Shown: piece by piece, positions 29,274 to 37,421 of the stretch
Numbering within the stretch: the stretch's first letter is position 1
How the letters are laid out: each line of letters starts with the position of its first letter
From: a virus
Reading direction: 5' to 3' (one strand)
Length of the DNA: 64,000 nt
Virus record (IMG/VR): IMGVR_UViG_3300020469_000008
Coordinates: 1 to 64,000 of that record
Translations under genes and position numbers: made by a program
Notes under the pieces: generated by a model
Told to the model about the DNA's origin: nothing
The model's database searches: none
What the model saw: only the letters and a program-made list of their open reading frames with translations

Positions 29274-30574
29274 TGAGGTCTATACAAGAATTATTTGATG
29301 AGACAAAACACGATATCGACAAAGGACACTTAGATAGGGTGTCTCGTAGATATCGTTACTTTGATAGTAATTGTTTTGATGACGTCCCTAAAATGCGGCA
29401 CCCAACTGAGCAAAGTAAGGCATTCACAAATGACATGAAAGAAGTCATAAGGTGTCACAATCATCCTAGTCTTTCCACAAAATTCTTGCGTGACAGTGAC
29501 GATTCAGTAGAAAAAATATTTAAAAGATACTGTAAAGAGAATGGTTATCATCTTATAGACTGGAAAAAATTAAAAGATATTCTTCGTGATGTCGACAGCA
29601 TTGTTTTAAAACTAAAATATAAAAATAATAGGCCTAGACCATTACATTATCTACGTGATTTAAGCGATGATGAACAACAAATAAAGTATAAAAAGTCGCC
29701 AAGTTTTCCAAGTGGTCACACCGCGATTGCATACTTTTTATGTGACGTCATATCAAACAGCATACCTGAAATCCAGCAGGATCTCCAAACTTTGGCCTCA
29801 TTGATAGGACAAACAAGAATTGAGAACGCTGTACATTTTCCAACAGACATAGACTATGGCAGGTTGGTGGGAGAAACTTTGGCAGATTTATTTTTACAGC
29901 AGTCAGGCACCCGTATTTACTCTGGTTTAAAAACAAAACACTACGCAGACTTTGCAAAGAAATTGTGTGACAAATCCAAACAAATTTATGTAGATGATTC
30001 AGAAAGTGCTGCTTATGATAAATATGCAGATGATTTAGCAGATTTTCTACACCGCACAAATGAAATAGAGTTTTATAATGTACCATACAATGAGTGTCTA
30101 GACGCAGCACGACATATAATGATGGGCTTTCCAAGCAGCTATATAACACAGAACGCATACATCCAGTCCCAGTTAGACGGTTTAACAATGTCTCACAAGT
30201 GTGGGGTAATAGATAACAACTTTAAAGTTGTTCGTATTCACGAATGCTTCTTGTCAAGTGTTCTAGAGAAAGGAACACCAGGCGAGTTTCGAAATTTTTC
30301 TCACGCTTCTCGAGCAGGTGTACAGTTTCCTGAACCTTGCAACTTGCACAATAAGCTACGTTTATGTCACGGATATAAAGATAAAGCTTGGTTAAGACAT
30401 TTATTGTATGAATATATTCATCCTTTCTGTGACGGGAACGGTCGTTCAGGGCGAATTATTCTTGCAAATGATTTAGACTACGATTTCTCAAAAATTAACC
30501 AATTGATAGGGCAGAACTATATACCTACAATTGTAAAGCAAATGGTTGGGCCTAAATTAGAAAAGCTGTTATAG
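29273..30574 (+). CDS. PAP2-type phosphatase fused to a Fic domain
   Basis: 433 aa. The PAP2/vanadium-haloperoxidase active site is complete: K113-x6-R120-P121, PSGH at 146-149, and T181-R182-x5-H188-x3-D192. From about residue 250 a Fic domain follows, with IHECFLSSVLEKGTPGEFRN upstream and the full motif HPFCDGNGRSGR at 383-394. Fic enzymes transfer AMP or other phosphate-containing groups to protein hydroxyls; PAP2 enzymes remove phosphate from lipids, sugars or nucleotides. A TNEIEF segment (262-267) resembles the inhibitory [ST]xxxE[GN] helix, with Phe in the last place. The N-terminus MRSIQELFDE resembles those of T4 Alt and the T4 internal proteins as I recall them, suggesting delivery with the DNA. 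Targets unknown. Confidence 0.8.
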   Translation: MRSIQELFDETKHDIDKGHLDRVSRRYRYFDSNCFDDVPKMRHPTEQSKAFTNDMKEVIRCHNHPSLSTKFLRDSDDSVEKIFKRYCKENGYHLIDWKKLKDILRDVDSIVLKLKYKNNRPRPLHYLRDLSDDEQQIKYKKSPSFPSGHTAIAYFLCDVISNSIPEIQQDLQTLASLIGQTRIENAVHFPTDIDYGRLVGETLADLFLQQSGTRIYSGLKTKHYADFAKKLCDKSKQIYVDDSESAAYDKYADDLADFLHRTNEIEFYNVPYNECLDAARHIMMGFPSSYITQNAYIQSQLDGLTMSHKCGVIDNNFKVVRIHECFLSSVLEKGTPGEFRNFSHASRAGVQFPEPCNLHNKLRLCHGYKDKAWLRHLLYEYIHPFCDGNGRSGRIILANDLDYDFSKINQLIGQNYIPTIVKQMVGPKLEKLL

Positions 30575-30602
30575 TGTAATCCTTGTAATTGCATATTATA
30601 CT
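30574..30602 (+). promoter_or_regulatory. Sigma70-like promoter
   Basis: GTGTAA (30574-30579), 17 bases, TATACT (30597-30602); the ATG of the next gene is 20 bases downstream with AAGGAGG between. The -35 box overlaps the end of the PAP2-Fic gene. The same layout recurs before 31135 and 32250, which supports it as a real promoter class, probably read by host RNA polymerase. Confidence 0.5.
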
Positions 30603-30621
30603 ATATTTGCAAGGAGGAAAT

Positions 30622-31080
30622 ATGCCACGAAGATTTAAAAATAACCAGTTAAGCCATGTCAAGGAAGCCTTAAACCAACAAAAAGCAGAGGAAGCAGAAG
30701 CAATTGCTGTTGAACAAGCTGAAACAGACGAAGAACAACAAGCACCTACATCTGTAGCAGATGTTAAAAAAGCTTTTAAAGAGTCTAGACAACCAGAAGA
30801 GGCTGTTCAAAGTGTCAAAAAACAAATGCGTAAGGTTCGTAAGCATTTAAAAAGACAAAGTGTAGGTCAGAAAAGAAAAGTAGCTTGGCAACATGAAGTT
30901 GGTGACTTAGTTCAAATACCAGTAAAAGCCAGTAGATTGAACGAAGAAGACTTTGGTATTATTGTGCAAATGACAGACCCAGACAAGTATAACGAAACAC
31001 ACATCCGCGACTCACAATCGCTTGTATTATCACCAGCAGGACGCAATTGGTATAGAACTAAAAACTTAAGAAAAGTGTAA
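30622..31080 (+). CDS. Small charged protein with C-terminal SH3/KOW-like barrel
   Basis: 152 aa; start chosen at the ATG eight bases after AAGGAGG rather than an upstream in-frame start. Residues 1-95 are highly charged and helical, ending in a basic patch (KQMRKVRKHLKRQSVGQKRK). The last 60 residues (WQHEVGDLVQIPVKASRLNE ... SLVLSPAGRNWYRTKNLRKV) look like a small beta barrel of the kind that binds nucleic acid or protein. Not recognised. It has its own promoter and precedes the MoxR/VWA pair, so it may be part of that module. Confidence 0.6.
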   Translation: MPRRFKNNQLSHVKEALNQQKAEEAEAIAVEQAETDEEQQAPTSVADVKKAFKESRQPEEAVQSVKKQMRKVRKHLKRQSVGQKRKVAWQHEVGDLVQIPVKASRLNEEDFGIIVQMTDPDKYNETHIRDSQSLVLSPAGRNWYRTKNLRKV

Positions 31081-31103
31081 CTGTAAAAACAATAAAATAT
31101 AAT
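31075..31103 (+). promoter_or_regulatory. Sigma70-like promoter
   Basis: GTGTAA (31075-31080), 17 bases, TATAAT (31098-31103), 31 bases before the MoxR ATPase ATG. The -35 box covers the stop codon of the preceding gene. Same architecture as the promoters at 30574 and 32199. Confidence 0.55.
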
Positions 31104-31134
31104 AAAACCACAACCAAAACATCCAGGAGAAATA

Positions 31135-32196
31135 ATGGATATCAAAACATTCGTTCAAGTAATTTCAAAGCTCCCACCACAAATCGCAGTTCTTGCCAAA
31201 GGACCAACAGGTATTGGTAAATCACACATTGTTCACCAAGTTGGCGAACGATTAGATATGCAAGTTATTGACCGCCGTTTATCACAAATGACTGAAGGTG
31301 ATATTATTGGCTTACCAGAACTAGTTGATGGTGTTACACGCTTTGCACCAATTGATTGGTTTGTTCGTGCTTGTAATGAACCGGTTATCTTGTTCTTTGA
31401 TGAGTTAAACCGTGCTACTATTGAGGTTCAACAATGTGCTTTCCAAATTGTTCTTGATAGAGAACTTAATGGTCACAAGCTTCATCCAGAAACCCGTGTT
31501 TATGCTGCAGTTAATGAAGGTAGCGAGTATCAGGTCACTGAAATGGACCCGGCTCTATTACGTCGTTTCTTTGTTACAAGTTTGGAACCAACAGCTCAAG
31601 ACTGGTTAGACTGGGCTCGCAAAAGTAAAAAGATTGACCCACTCGTCATCACTTTCATTGAGAAATACCCGGCTCGATTGCGTCATGCAGGCCAAATGGA
31701 ACCAGGTAAGGTATACCCAAATCCTGCTTCTTGGGATCGATTGAATACAGCTCTAGAGTACGCTGGTATGAAACCGTCAAACTCTTGTGGCGATAGCTAC
31801 AACCCGTTGTTCTACTCAATGTGTACAGGTTTTATTGGTACAGAAACAACAATTGCATTTGTTGACTTTGTTAAGAACCATGAGTTTAAGTTTAGTGCCG
31901 AAGATGTTCTCAACGATTACGACAAAAACAAAGACATGATTAATGTTTTGACAACTGACAAGAAAAATGATTTATTGAGTATTATCGTTACTTATACAAC
32001 AACAGATAATGTTGAGGTAACGATTAAACAAGTAGAAAACGCTTGCGCATTCGTCAATACTTGCTCTGACGAAATGTTAGTTAATTTTATGAATATGATT
32101 ATGGAAACAAAGAACCTTCCTACAATTAGAAAATTTCACAAACTCTTAAGTAGTAAAGTTGTAGAAGCAGTTAATGCGGCAAACACAATAACTTAA
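31135..32196 (+). CDS. MoxR-type AAA+ ATPase
   Basis: 353 aa, AGGAG before the ATG. Walker A is GPTGIGKS (23-30), Walker B VILFFDELNRA (D89-E90); a sensor-1-like VYAAVNEG follows near residue 125, then MDPALLRRFFV, which holds the probable arginine finger. The short first domain and 'FFDELNRA' wording place it with MoxR/CbbQ-type ATPases, which remodel protein complexes together with a VWA partner. That partner is encoded next, each gene with its own promoter. Codon use (many CGT/CGC Arg codons) resembles the capsid gene more than the tail genes, suggesting strong expression. The substrate is unknown. Confidence 0.8.
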   Translation: MDIKTFVQVISKLPPQIAVLAKGPTGIGKSHIVHQVGERLDMQVIDRRLSQMTEGDIIGLPELVDGVTRFAPIDWFVRACNEPVILFFDELNRATIEVQQCAFQIVLDRELNGHKLHPETRVYAAVNEGSEYQVTEMDPALLRRFFVTSLEPTAQDWLDWARKSKKIDPLVITFIEKYPARLRHAGQMEPGKVYPNPASWDRLNTALEYAGMKPSNSCGDSYNPLFYSMCTGFIGTETTIAFVDFVKNHEFKFSAEDVLNDYDKNKDMINVLTTDKKNDLLSIIVTYTTTDNVEVTIKQVENACAFVNTCSDEMLVNFMNMIMETKNLPTIRKFHKLLSSKVVEAVNAANTIT

Positions 32197-32198
32197 TT

Positions 32199-32227
32199 GT
32201 GCAACCGCTAAAACTATGCTATATAAT
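32199..32227 (+). promoter_or_regulatory. Sigma70-like promoter
   Basis: GTGCAA (32199-32204), 17 bases, TATAAT (32222-32227), 22 bases before the ATG of the VWA gene with AGGAGG between. Third member of the GTGyAA-17-TATAmT set. Confidence 0.55.
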
Positions 32228-32249
32228 ATAAACAACCACAGGAGGTTAT

Positions 32250-33578
32250 ATGAGTGAAGTATTGGAAAAAGTAGAAGAAGTTGAGTTAATGTCAAAAGAA
32301 AGATTTGACAAAATTATGTTAAAATTCTTAATTGACGAACCGTTCTTCTCCGACATCATGCGCCATATTAGAAAGGAAATGACAAATATTATTCCTACAG
32401 CAGGTGTTATGTGTCAAGATGACAATATTGTTATGTACTGGAATCCTAAGTTTGTTGCTAGCCTGACAGTTAAGAAGGTGTTTGGTTTACTTAAACACGA
32501 ATGTTATCACTTGATATATCAACACTGTACATCCAGAAAGCAAGACCCACACTTGATGTGGAATATCGCTACAGACTTGGCAATTAATTGCACATTACTT
32601 GAATCAGAACTACCTGACGGTGGTTTGGTACCAGGTAAACCCACTAAGCAGCCAGAAGATGTGTCACATTTACCAAAAGAGTTACTTGAGCAATCGCAAA
32701 AAATGTCAGATTTTATTGAGTCTTTACCTTCGCATAAATCATCTGAGTGGTACATGGAAACTATCATGAACAATGATGAAATGCAAGAGGCAATAAACGA
32801 CTGTATGGGACCCAAATCAATTATGGTTGGCAAACCTGGAGATGGCGATGGTGAAGGTCAAGCGGGAACATGTGCAGGTTTTGACTATCACTTCGACAAT
32901 GAAGACATGTCCGAGGGTGACAAGGCACTAATTGATGCAAAAGTCAAAGATATCATTGAAAAAGCAGCAAAGCGAGCAGATAGAACAAATAGCTGGGGTT
33001 CAGTAAGTTCAGATGCAAGAGGCCAGATTCGCTCAATGATGTCCAAATCAATTGACTGGAAATCAGTTCTTCAGTACTTTTGTGGTACAAAACAACGTGC
33101 TAATCGTTCACGTAGTTTTAGAAAGATTAATCGAAAGTACCCATATATTCACCCCGGTCGAAAGACTAGTCATACTTCTAACATTGTAATCTACATTGAC
33201 CAGTCTGGATCTGTAGGTGATGATGACTTAGAATTGTTCTTCAGTGCACTAAATGACTTGGCTAGTCGCGTAACCTTTACAATCTTTCACTTTGACACTT
33301 CAGTCGATGAAAATAGCAAGCATATTTGGCGAAAGCGCAAAAAGATTGATAAGGCTTACCGAACACGTGGTGGTGGAACTTGTTTTAACGCTGCTGAAGA
33401 CCACTTTCGAAAGGTAGCAGGTGAGTATGACGGTTATATTATTATGACTGATGGGTATGCACCTAAACCAAAAACTTGTATATCTAAAAGATGCTGGGTA
33501 TTATTACCAGGTATAAAACCATCATTTCAAATTGACAAAAGAGATACTGTTGTCTTGATGGAGCGAGATAAAAAATAG
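32250..33578 (+). CDS. VWA-domain protein with N-terminal HExxH metallopeptidase-like region
   Basis: 442 aa. Residues 83-87 are HECYH, followed by MWNIATDLAIN (104-113), the layout of DUF2201-type putative metallopeptidase domains. Residues about 311-442 form a VWA domain with a complete MIDAS: D317-x-S319-x-S321, T377 and D401 (IIMTDG). A Gly/Asp-rich linker separates the two (around 195-215). Proteins of this form are partners of MoxR ATPases. The pair here is a stand-alone ATPase plus metal-ion-dependent adaptor, perhaps a maturation or host-takeover chaperone. Whether the HExxH is catalytic cannot be told. Confidence 0.8.
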   Translation: MSEVLEKVEEVELMSKERFDKIMLKFLIDEPFFSDIMRHIRKEMTNIIPTAGVMCQDDNIVMYWNPKFVASLTVKKVFGLLKHECYHLIYQHCTSRKQDPHLMWNIATDLAINCTLLESELPDGGLVPGKPTKQPEDVSHLPKELLEQSQKMSDFIESLPSHKSSEWYMETIMNNDEMQEAINDCMGPKSIMVGKPGDGDGEGQAGTCAGFDYHFDNEDMSEGDKALIDAKVKDIIEKAAKRADRTNSWGSVSSDARGQIRSMMSKSIDWKSVLQYFCGTKQRANRSRSFRKINRKYPYIHPGRKTSHTSNIVIYIDQSGSVGDDDLELFFSALNDLASRVTFTIFHFDTSVDENSKHIWRKRKKIDKAYRTRGGGTCFNAAEDHFRKVAGEYDGYIIMTDGYAPKPKTCISKRCWVLLPGIKPSFQIDKRDTVVLMERDKK

Positions 33579-33585
33579 GGGAAAT

Positions 33586-36500
33586 ATGAAGATATTGCAC
33601 ATTGCAGACGTCCACTGGCGAGGATTATCCAGACATCAAGAGTATGTACTTGCATTTAAAGATATGTTTAGACAAGCAAAAGAACTTGAACCTGACATAA
33701 TTTATGTGGGCGGTGATATCGTTCATTCTAAGACCCAAGGGATATCCCCAGAGTTAATTGAATGTTTGTGTTGGTGGTTTAATGGTCTAGCTGAGATAGC
33801 ACCAACACACGTTATTCTTGGGAATCACGACGGTTTAATTCTAAATAAGGATAGACAAGATGCAATTACACCGATTATTGAAGCATTGGATAACCCTAAT
33901 ATTTTCTTATACAAATATTCAGGAACATATGAGTTCGCGCCAGGATATGAATGGTGTGTTTTGTCGTGTTTCGATGAAGAAAACTTCCACAGAGCAAGAC
34001 CTAGCAAAGATAATATCAGTATTGCACTATATCATGGTGCTGTGAGGGGTAGTCTGACTGACGTAGATTGGCAGTTAGAAGGTGAATCTGACCTAGATTT
34101 GTTTAAATCATATGATTTTGCAATGTTAGGTGACATACACAAAAGACAGTTTTTGAATAAGAAGGGTACTATTGCATATAGTGGTTCAACGATCCAACAA
34201 AATTTTGGTGAAGATAGTGAAAAAGGTTTTCTTTTATGGGATATTCGATCTGCTGATGACTTTTCTGTAGAATTCTATGAAGTAGAAAATCAATACCACT
34301 TTGTGACTGTTGACTGGCAAGGTGATGTTCAAAAAACTGTTAATAAATGTCGGGAATATCCTAATCTTTCTCGTTTTCGAATTAGAGCAGACAATTACAT
34401 AAGTCAGACGGATGCTCGTCGATTACAAAAGATATTAACAAAACAAAAAGCTGCTACGGAAGTTGTTTTTAAAGTTGATTCCAAATTTGATTCTGATAAG
34501 ATAGAAACGTCGACGACGTCAGGTATGTCTATTGATTTAAGAAGTCCAGAAAAACACAAAGAGCTGTTAAGCGAGTATTATAAAAATAACATGCTGTTGC
34601 CTGATGATGTAAAAAAGCTTGATGACTTAGTTGATAGAAGTTTATCTGAAATAATACAAACAGATAGCGATTTACGTAATGTTAAGTGGGCAATCAACAG
34701 TTTAAAATTTGATAATTGTTTCTCATATACCGACAGCAATTACATTAATTTTGAGAATCTGCCTGGAATTACAGGTATTTTTGGAAGAAATGCGCGCGGC
34801 AAATCATCAATAATTGGTACGATAGCGTACGCGCTATTTAACACTTCTGACAGGGGCAGTATTAAAAATATCCACTTGATTAATACACGAAAAAATTCAT
34901 GCAAGGCACAACTGGATATATCAATTAATAATGTGCCATATCGTATCACCAGACAAACAGTAAAGAAGCAAACCAAGAAAAATCTGTGGGCACCCACTAC
35001 ACTTAAATTTTATCGTTTAGATAAAACAGGTGAGGTGATAGAAGATTTAACAGAAGAACAACGTCGTGAAACAGAGAAGATTATTCGAGGTATGATTGGT
35101 TCGTCAGAAGAGTTTTTAATGACATCGCTAGCGTCACAAGGCGATATGAATAATTTTATCAAAGAAAAGGCAACTGCGAGAAAGTCAATATTAGCAAATT
35201 TTCTTGACTTGACTGTTTTTGATGCTATGAATGAGTTTGCTAAAAAAGAATGTGCTTTATTAAAACAACAAGCATCAACAATCAACCGAGGTGACTGGGA
35301 TAAGCAAATCAGTATTAAGGAGAATAGCATTGAATCGATTAAATCGTCTATAACTACTGAAGAACAAAATATAGCAAAACTTAAAAAAGATTATGAAACA
35401 TATGTTAAAGAATTACACTCAAGTGCTGATGATGATTACATAAGCGAATCTGAAGTTGCGTCAGCAAAAACAAAGTGGTTAAAGAGTATACGTCAGGTGG
35501 AAAAAGCAGAAAAGCAACTTGACATATTAAAGGATGAAATATTTGATACTGAACAAAAAATAGAAAAAGTTGAGTTATTCTTGTCCAATTTTGATGTTGA
35601 AAAAATCAAAGAAAAAAGAGACGCGCAAAGAAAAATAACACAATTACTAAAAGATATGCAAAGTGACCTAAGAATTGAAAGAAAAGAATTGGACTCAATT
35701 GAGAAGTTAAGTAAAAAACTTACACCTTGTGATTGTTTCGAACACAAACCTAGTTGCAAGTATTTAAAAAAATCAAATGAAAGCAAGCAAAAGTTTAACA
35801 AGCAGCGAGATAAAGTAACAGCACTTAAAATAAAAGTGGATGATCTAAAGGTCGCATTTAAAAAGTTAGGAAAAGAAGATTATGATGAAAAGCTTGACAA
35901 ATATAATGCGATTGTCCAAAGAAAGTCACAATTAGTAACATCAATTACAGAAACAAGAATTAAAATTAACGGTTATGAAAAAGACATAGAAAATATCAGC
36001 CCACATGTTCCTGAATTTAGAACTACGTATGTTGACTTAAAAGAGAAGTTTGAAAGTCAAGACTCAAATGAAGGACAACTTCTTTTAGAGCGAAAAATCA
36101 AACAAACAAATAATGATATAAAGATAAGTGATAAGAGTAGAACATCATTAATCACAAATTTAGCAAAAGAAAAAGCTGAGAAGAATTTACTAGCAAAGCA
36201 AAAACGTGAATTTGAAAGAATAAGCAAATCATTGCGCGCTTACGACTTGTTTTTGCAAGCAACTTCGCATAAAGGTATACCTGTTCAAATTATCCACTCA
36301 ATGTTACCACAAATCAATGCTGAAATTTCAAAAATTCTTAAAGGTGTTGTGGGGTTCACAGTGGAACTAGAAGCAGATCTAGATAGTAATTCAATGGATA
36401 TATTTATTAATTACGGTGATAGTAAACGCATTGTTGAATTAGGTTCGGGTATGGAGAAGATGATGGCATCACTCGCAATCCGTGTTGCTTTAATTAATGT

Positions 36501-36717
36501 TTCTTCATTGCCAAAGACAAGCATGCTGATGATTGATGAAGGTTTTGGTGCATTAGATGAAACAAACTTAGAAGCTTGTGGTAAACTATTACAGTCACTT
36601 AAAAAGTGGTTTAAAAATATATTAGTAATATCGCATATCGATGCGATTAAAGATATCGTTGACAACAACATCGATATAATGAAGAAAGGTGTAGATTCAT
36701 ATGTTTATCAACCCTAA
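33586..36717 (+). CDS. Single-chain Mre11-Rad50 (SbcD-SbcC; T4 gp47-gp46) fusion
   Basis: 1043 aa, GGGGAAAT before the ATG. Residues 1 to about 320 are an Mre11/SbcD calcineurin-like nuclease: IADVHW (D8, H10), GGDIVHS, GNHDG, LYHGAVRG, LGDIHKRQ. From about 365 a Rad50/SbcC ATPase begins: Walker A FGRNARGKSS near 400, long coiled coils, signature ELGSGMEKMMASLAIR near 950, Walker B MLMIDEGFGALDE near 980, and the H-loop VISHID. The hook region reads CDCFEHKPSC near 714-723, not a plain CxxC. In T4 these are two genes whose products resect DNA ends for recombination-dependent replication. No stop or frameshift separates the halves here. Confidence 0.85.
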   Translation: MKILHIADVHWRGLSRHQEYVLAFKDMFRQAKELEPDIIYVGGDIVHSKTQGISPELIECLCWWFNGLAEIAPTHVILGNHDGLILNKDRQDAITPIIEALDNPNIFLYKYSGTYEFAPGYEWCVLSCFDEENFHRARPSKDNISIALYHGAVRGSLTDVDWQLEGESDLDLFKSYDFAMLGDIHKRQFLNKKGTIAYSGSTIQQNFGEDSEKGFLLWDIRSADDFSVEFYEVENQYHFVTVDWQGDVQKTVNKCREYPNLSRFRIRADNYISQTDARRLQKILTKQKAATEVVFKVDSKFDSDKIETSTTSGMSIDLRSPEKHKELLSEYYKNNMLLPDDVKKLDDLVDRSLSEIIQTDSDLRNVKWAINSLKFDNCFSYTDSNYINFENLPGITGIFGRNARGKSSIIGTIAYALFNTSDRGSIKNIHLINTRKNSCKAQLDISINNVPYRITRQTVKKQTKKNLWAPTTLKFYRLDKTGEVIEDLTEEQRRETEKIIRGMIGSSEEFLMTSLASQGDMNNFIKEKATARKSILANFLDLTVFDAMNEFAKKECALLKQQASTINRGDWDKQISIKENSIESIKSSITTEEQNIAKLKKDYETYVKELHSSADDDYISESEVASAKTKWLKSIRQVEKAEKQLDILKDEIFDTEQKIEKVELFLSNFDVEKIKEKRDAQRKITQLLKDMQSDLRIERKELDSIEKLSKKLTPCDCFEHKPSCKYLKKSNESKQKFNKQRDKVTALKIKVDDLKVAFKKLGKEDYDEKLDKYNAIVQRKSQLVTSITETRIKINGYEKDIENISPHVPEFRTTYVDLKEKFESQDSNEGQLLLERKIKQTNNDIKISDKSRTSLITNLAKEKAEKNLLAKQKREFERISKSLRAYDLFLQATSHKGIPVQIIHSMLPQINAEISKILKGVVGFTVELEADLDSNSMDIFINYGDSKRIVELGSGMEKMMASLAIRVALINVSSLPKTSMLMIDEGFGALDETNLEACGKLLQSLKKWFKNILVISHIDAIKDIVDNNIDIMKKGVDSYVYQP

Positions 36718-36961
36718 AATAAAAGTTATCGGTGATTGTAAAAAAGAGAGATTTTATTGTGACATATGTCATTATCCCCTTTTGTCATCTGAAGACTTTG
36801 AAAAAGACAGCGAATACGATTGTTGTCACAAATGTTATTTGCAATTTGCTGAGTCACGCAGAGATGAGTGGAAAAATGGTTGGCGACCAAAAAAAGCAGT
36901 TGTGAATAGTTATATATCTATAAGACGTAAACTTTATAAGCAGTCTAGTAAGGAGAAATAA
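36701..36961 (+). CDS. Small zinc-finger protein
   Basis: 86 aa. The ATG lies inside the end of the Mre11-Rad50 gene (17-base overlap) with AAAGG upstream. FYCDICHYPL and YDCCHKCYLQ give a CxxC...CxxC zinc site in a basic protein whose C-terminus (SYISIRRKLYKQSSK) is positively charged. Function not recognised. Its place just before the packaging genes is compatible with a DNA-binding or terminase-associated role, but that is inference only. Confidence 0.55.
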   Translation: MFINPKIKVIGDCKKERFYCDICHYPLLSSEDFEKDSEYDCCHKCYLQFAESRRDEWKNGWRPKKAVVNSYISIRRKLYKQSSKEK

Positions 36962-36962
36962 A

Positions 36963-37421
36963 ATGGCATTAAGTTTTGAAGAAGTAAATGTGTTAGGAAA
37001 TTTAATTAATGACACGTATGGAAAACCCTCAACACAAACGGGTTACAATTCAACCGATCAAGGGGGTAATCCGAGGTACAGTGGTTACTCATCTGCTGGT
37101 CCCGGCTCAGTTAACTCAGTAGCAACTAAAGCTAGTCTTCAGGGAGAAAACCTTTGTGTTACTTCACTTTGCATTGTTAACTTAGGCCCCCACGGTCATC
37201 AACATCAAGTAATACAACAAACTGAAAATGAGTTAAATCAGCACATTAATGCGTATATGAAAGAGCTGAAGAAAAATTTTAAAAAGAAAGAATACGCGGG
37301 TCGTGCTTTAAAAGCAAAAGAAGATAAAAATAAAAGAACAACTGACGTTCAAATGATTAATCATTATGCTGAAACACGTCAAGCCTATATTTATAGAAGA
37401 GCTTATTTCGAGATTAATTGA
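36963..37421 (+). CDS. Possible small terminase subunit (by position)
   Basis: 152 aa, AAGGAG before the ATG. The N-terminal 60 residues are Gly/Ser/Asn-rich; residues about 80-152 are strongly helical and basic (NELNQHINAYMKELKKNFKK ... TRQAYIYRRAYFEIN). It ends on a TGA that overlaps the ATG of the large terminase, the place of T4 gene 16. Small terminase subunits are short, helical and poorly conserved, so the match is by position and composition only. Confidence 0.4.
   Translation: MALSFEEVNVLGNLINDTYGKPSTQTGYNSTDQGGNPRYSGYSSAGPGSVNSVATKASLQGENLCVTSLCIVNLGPHGHQHQVIQQTENELNQHINAYMKELKKNFKKKEYAGRALKAKEDKNKRTTDVQMINHYAETRQAYIYRRAYFEIN

Noticed and set aside
29748-30188. 146-aa open frame on the - strand
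   Set aside because: Antisense to the PAP2-Fic gene, whose complete motifs show that the + strand is the coding one.
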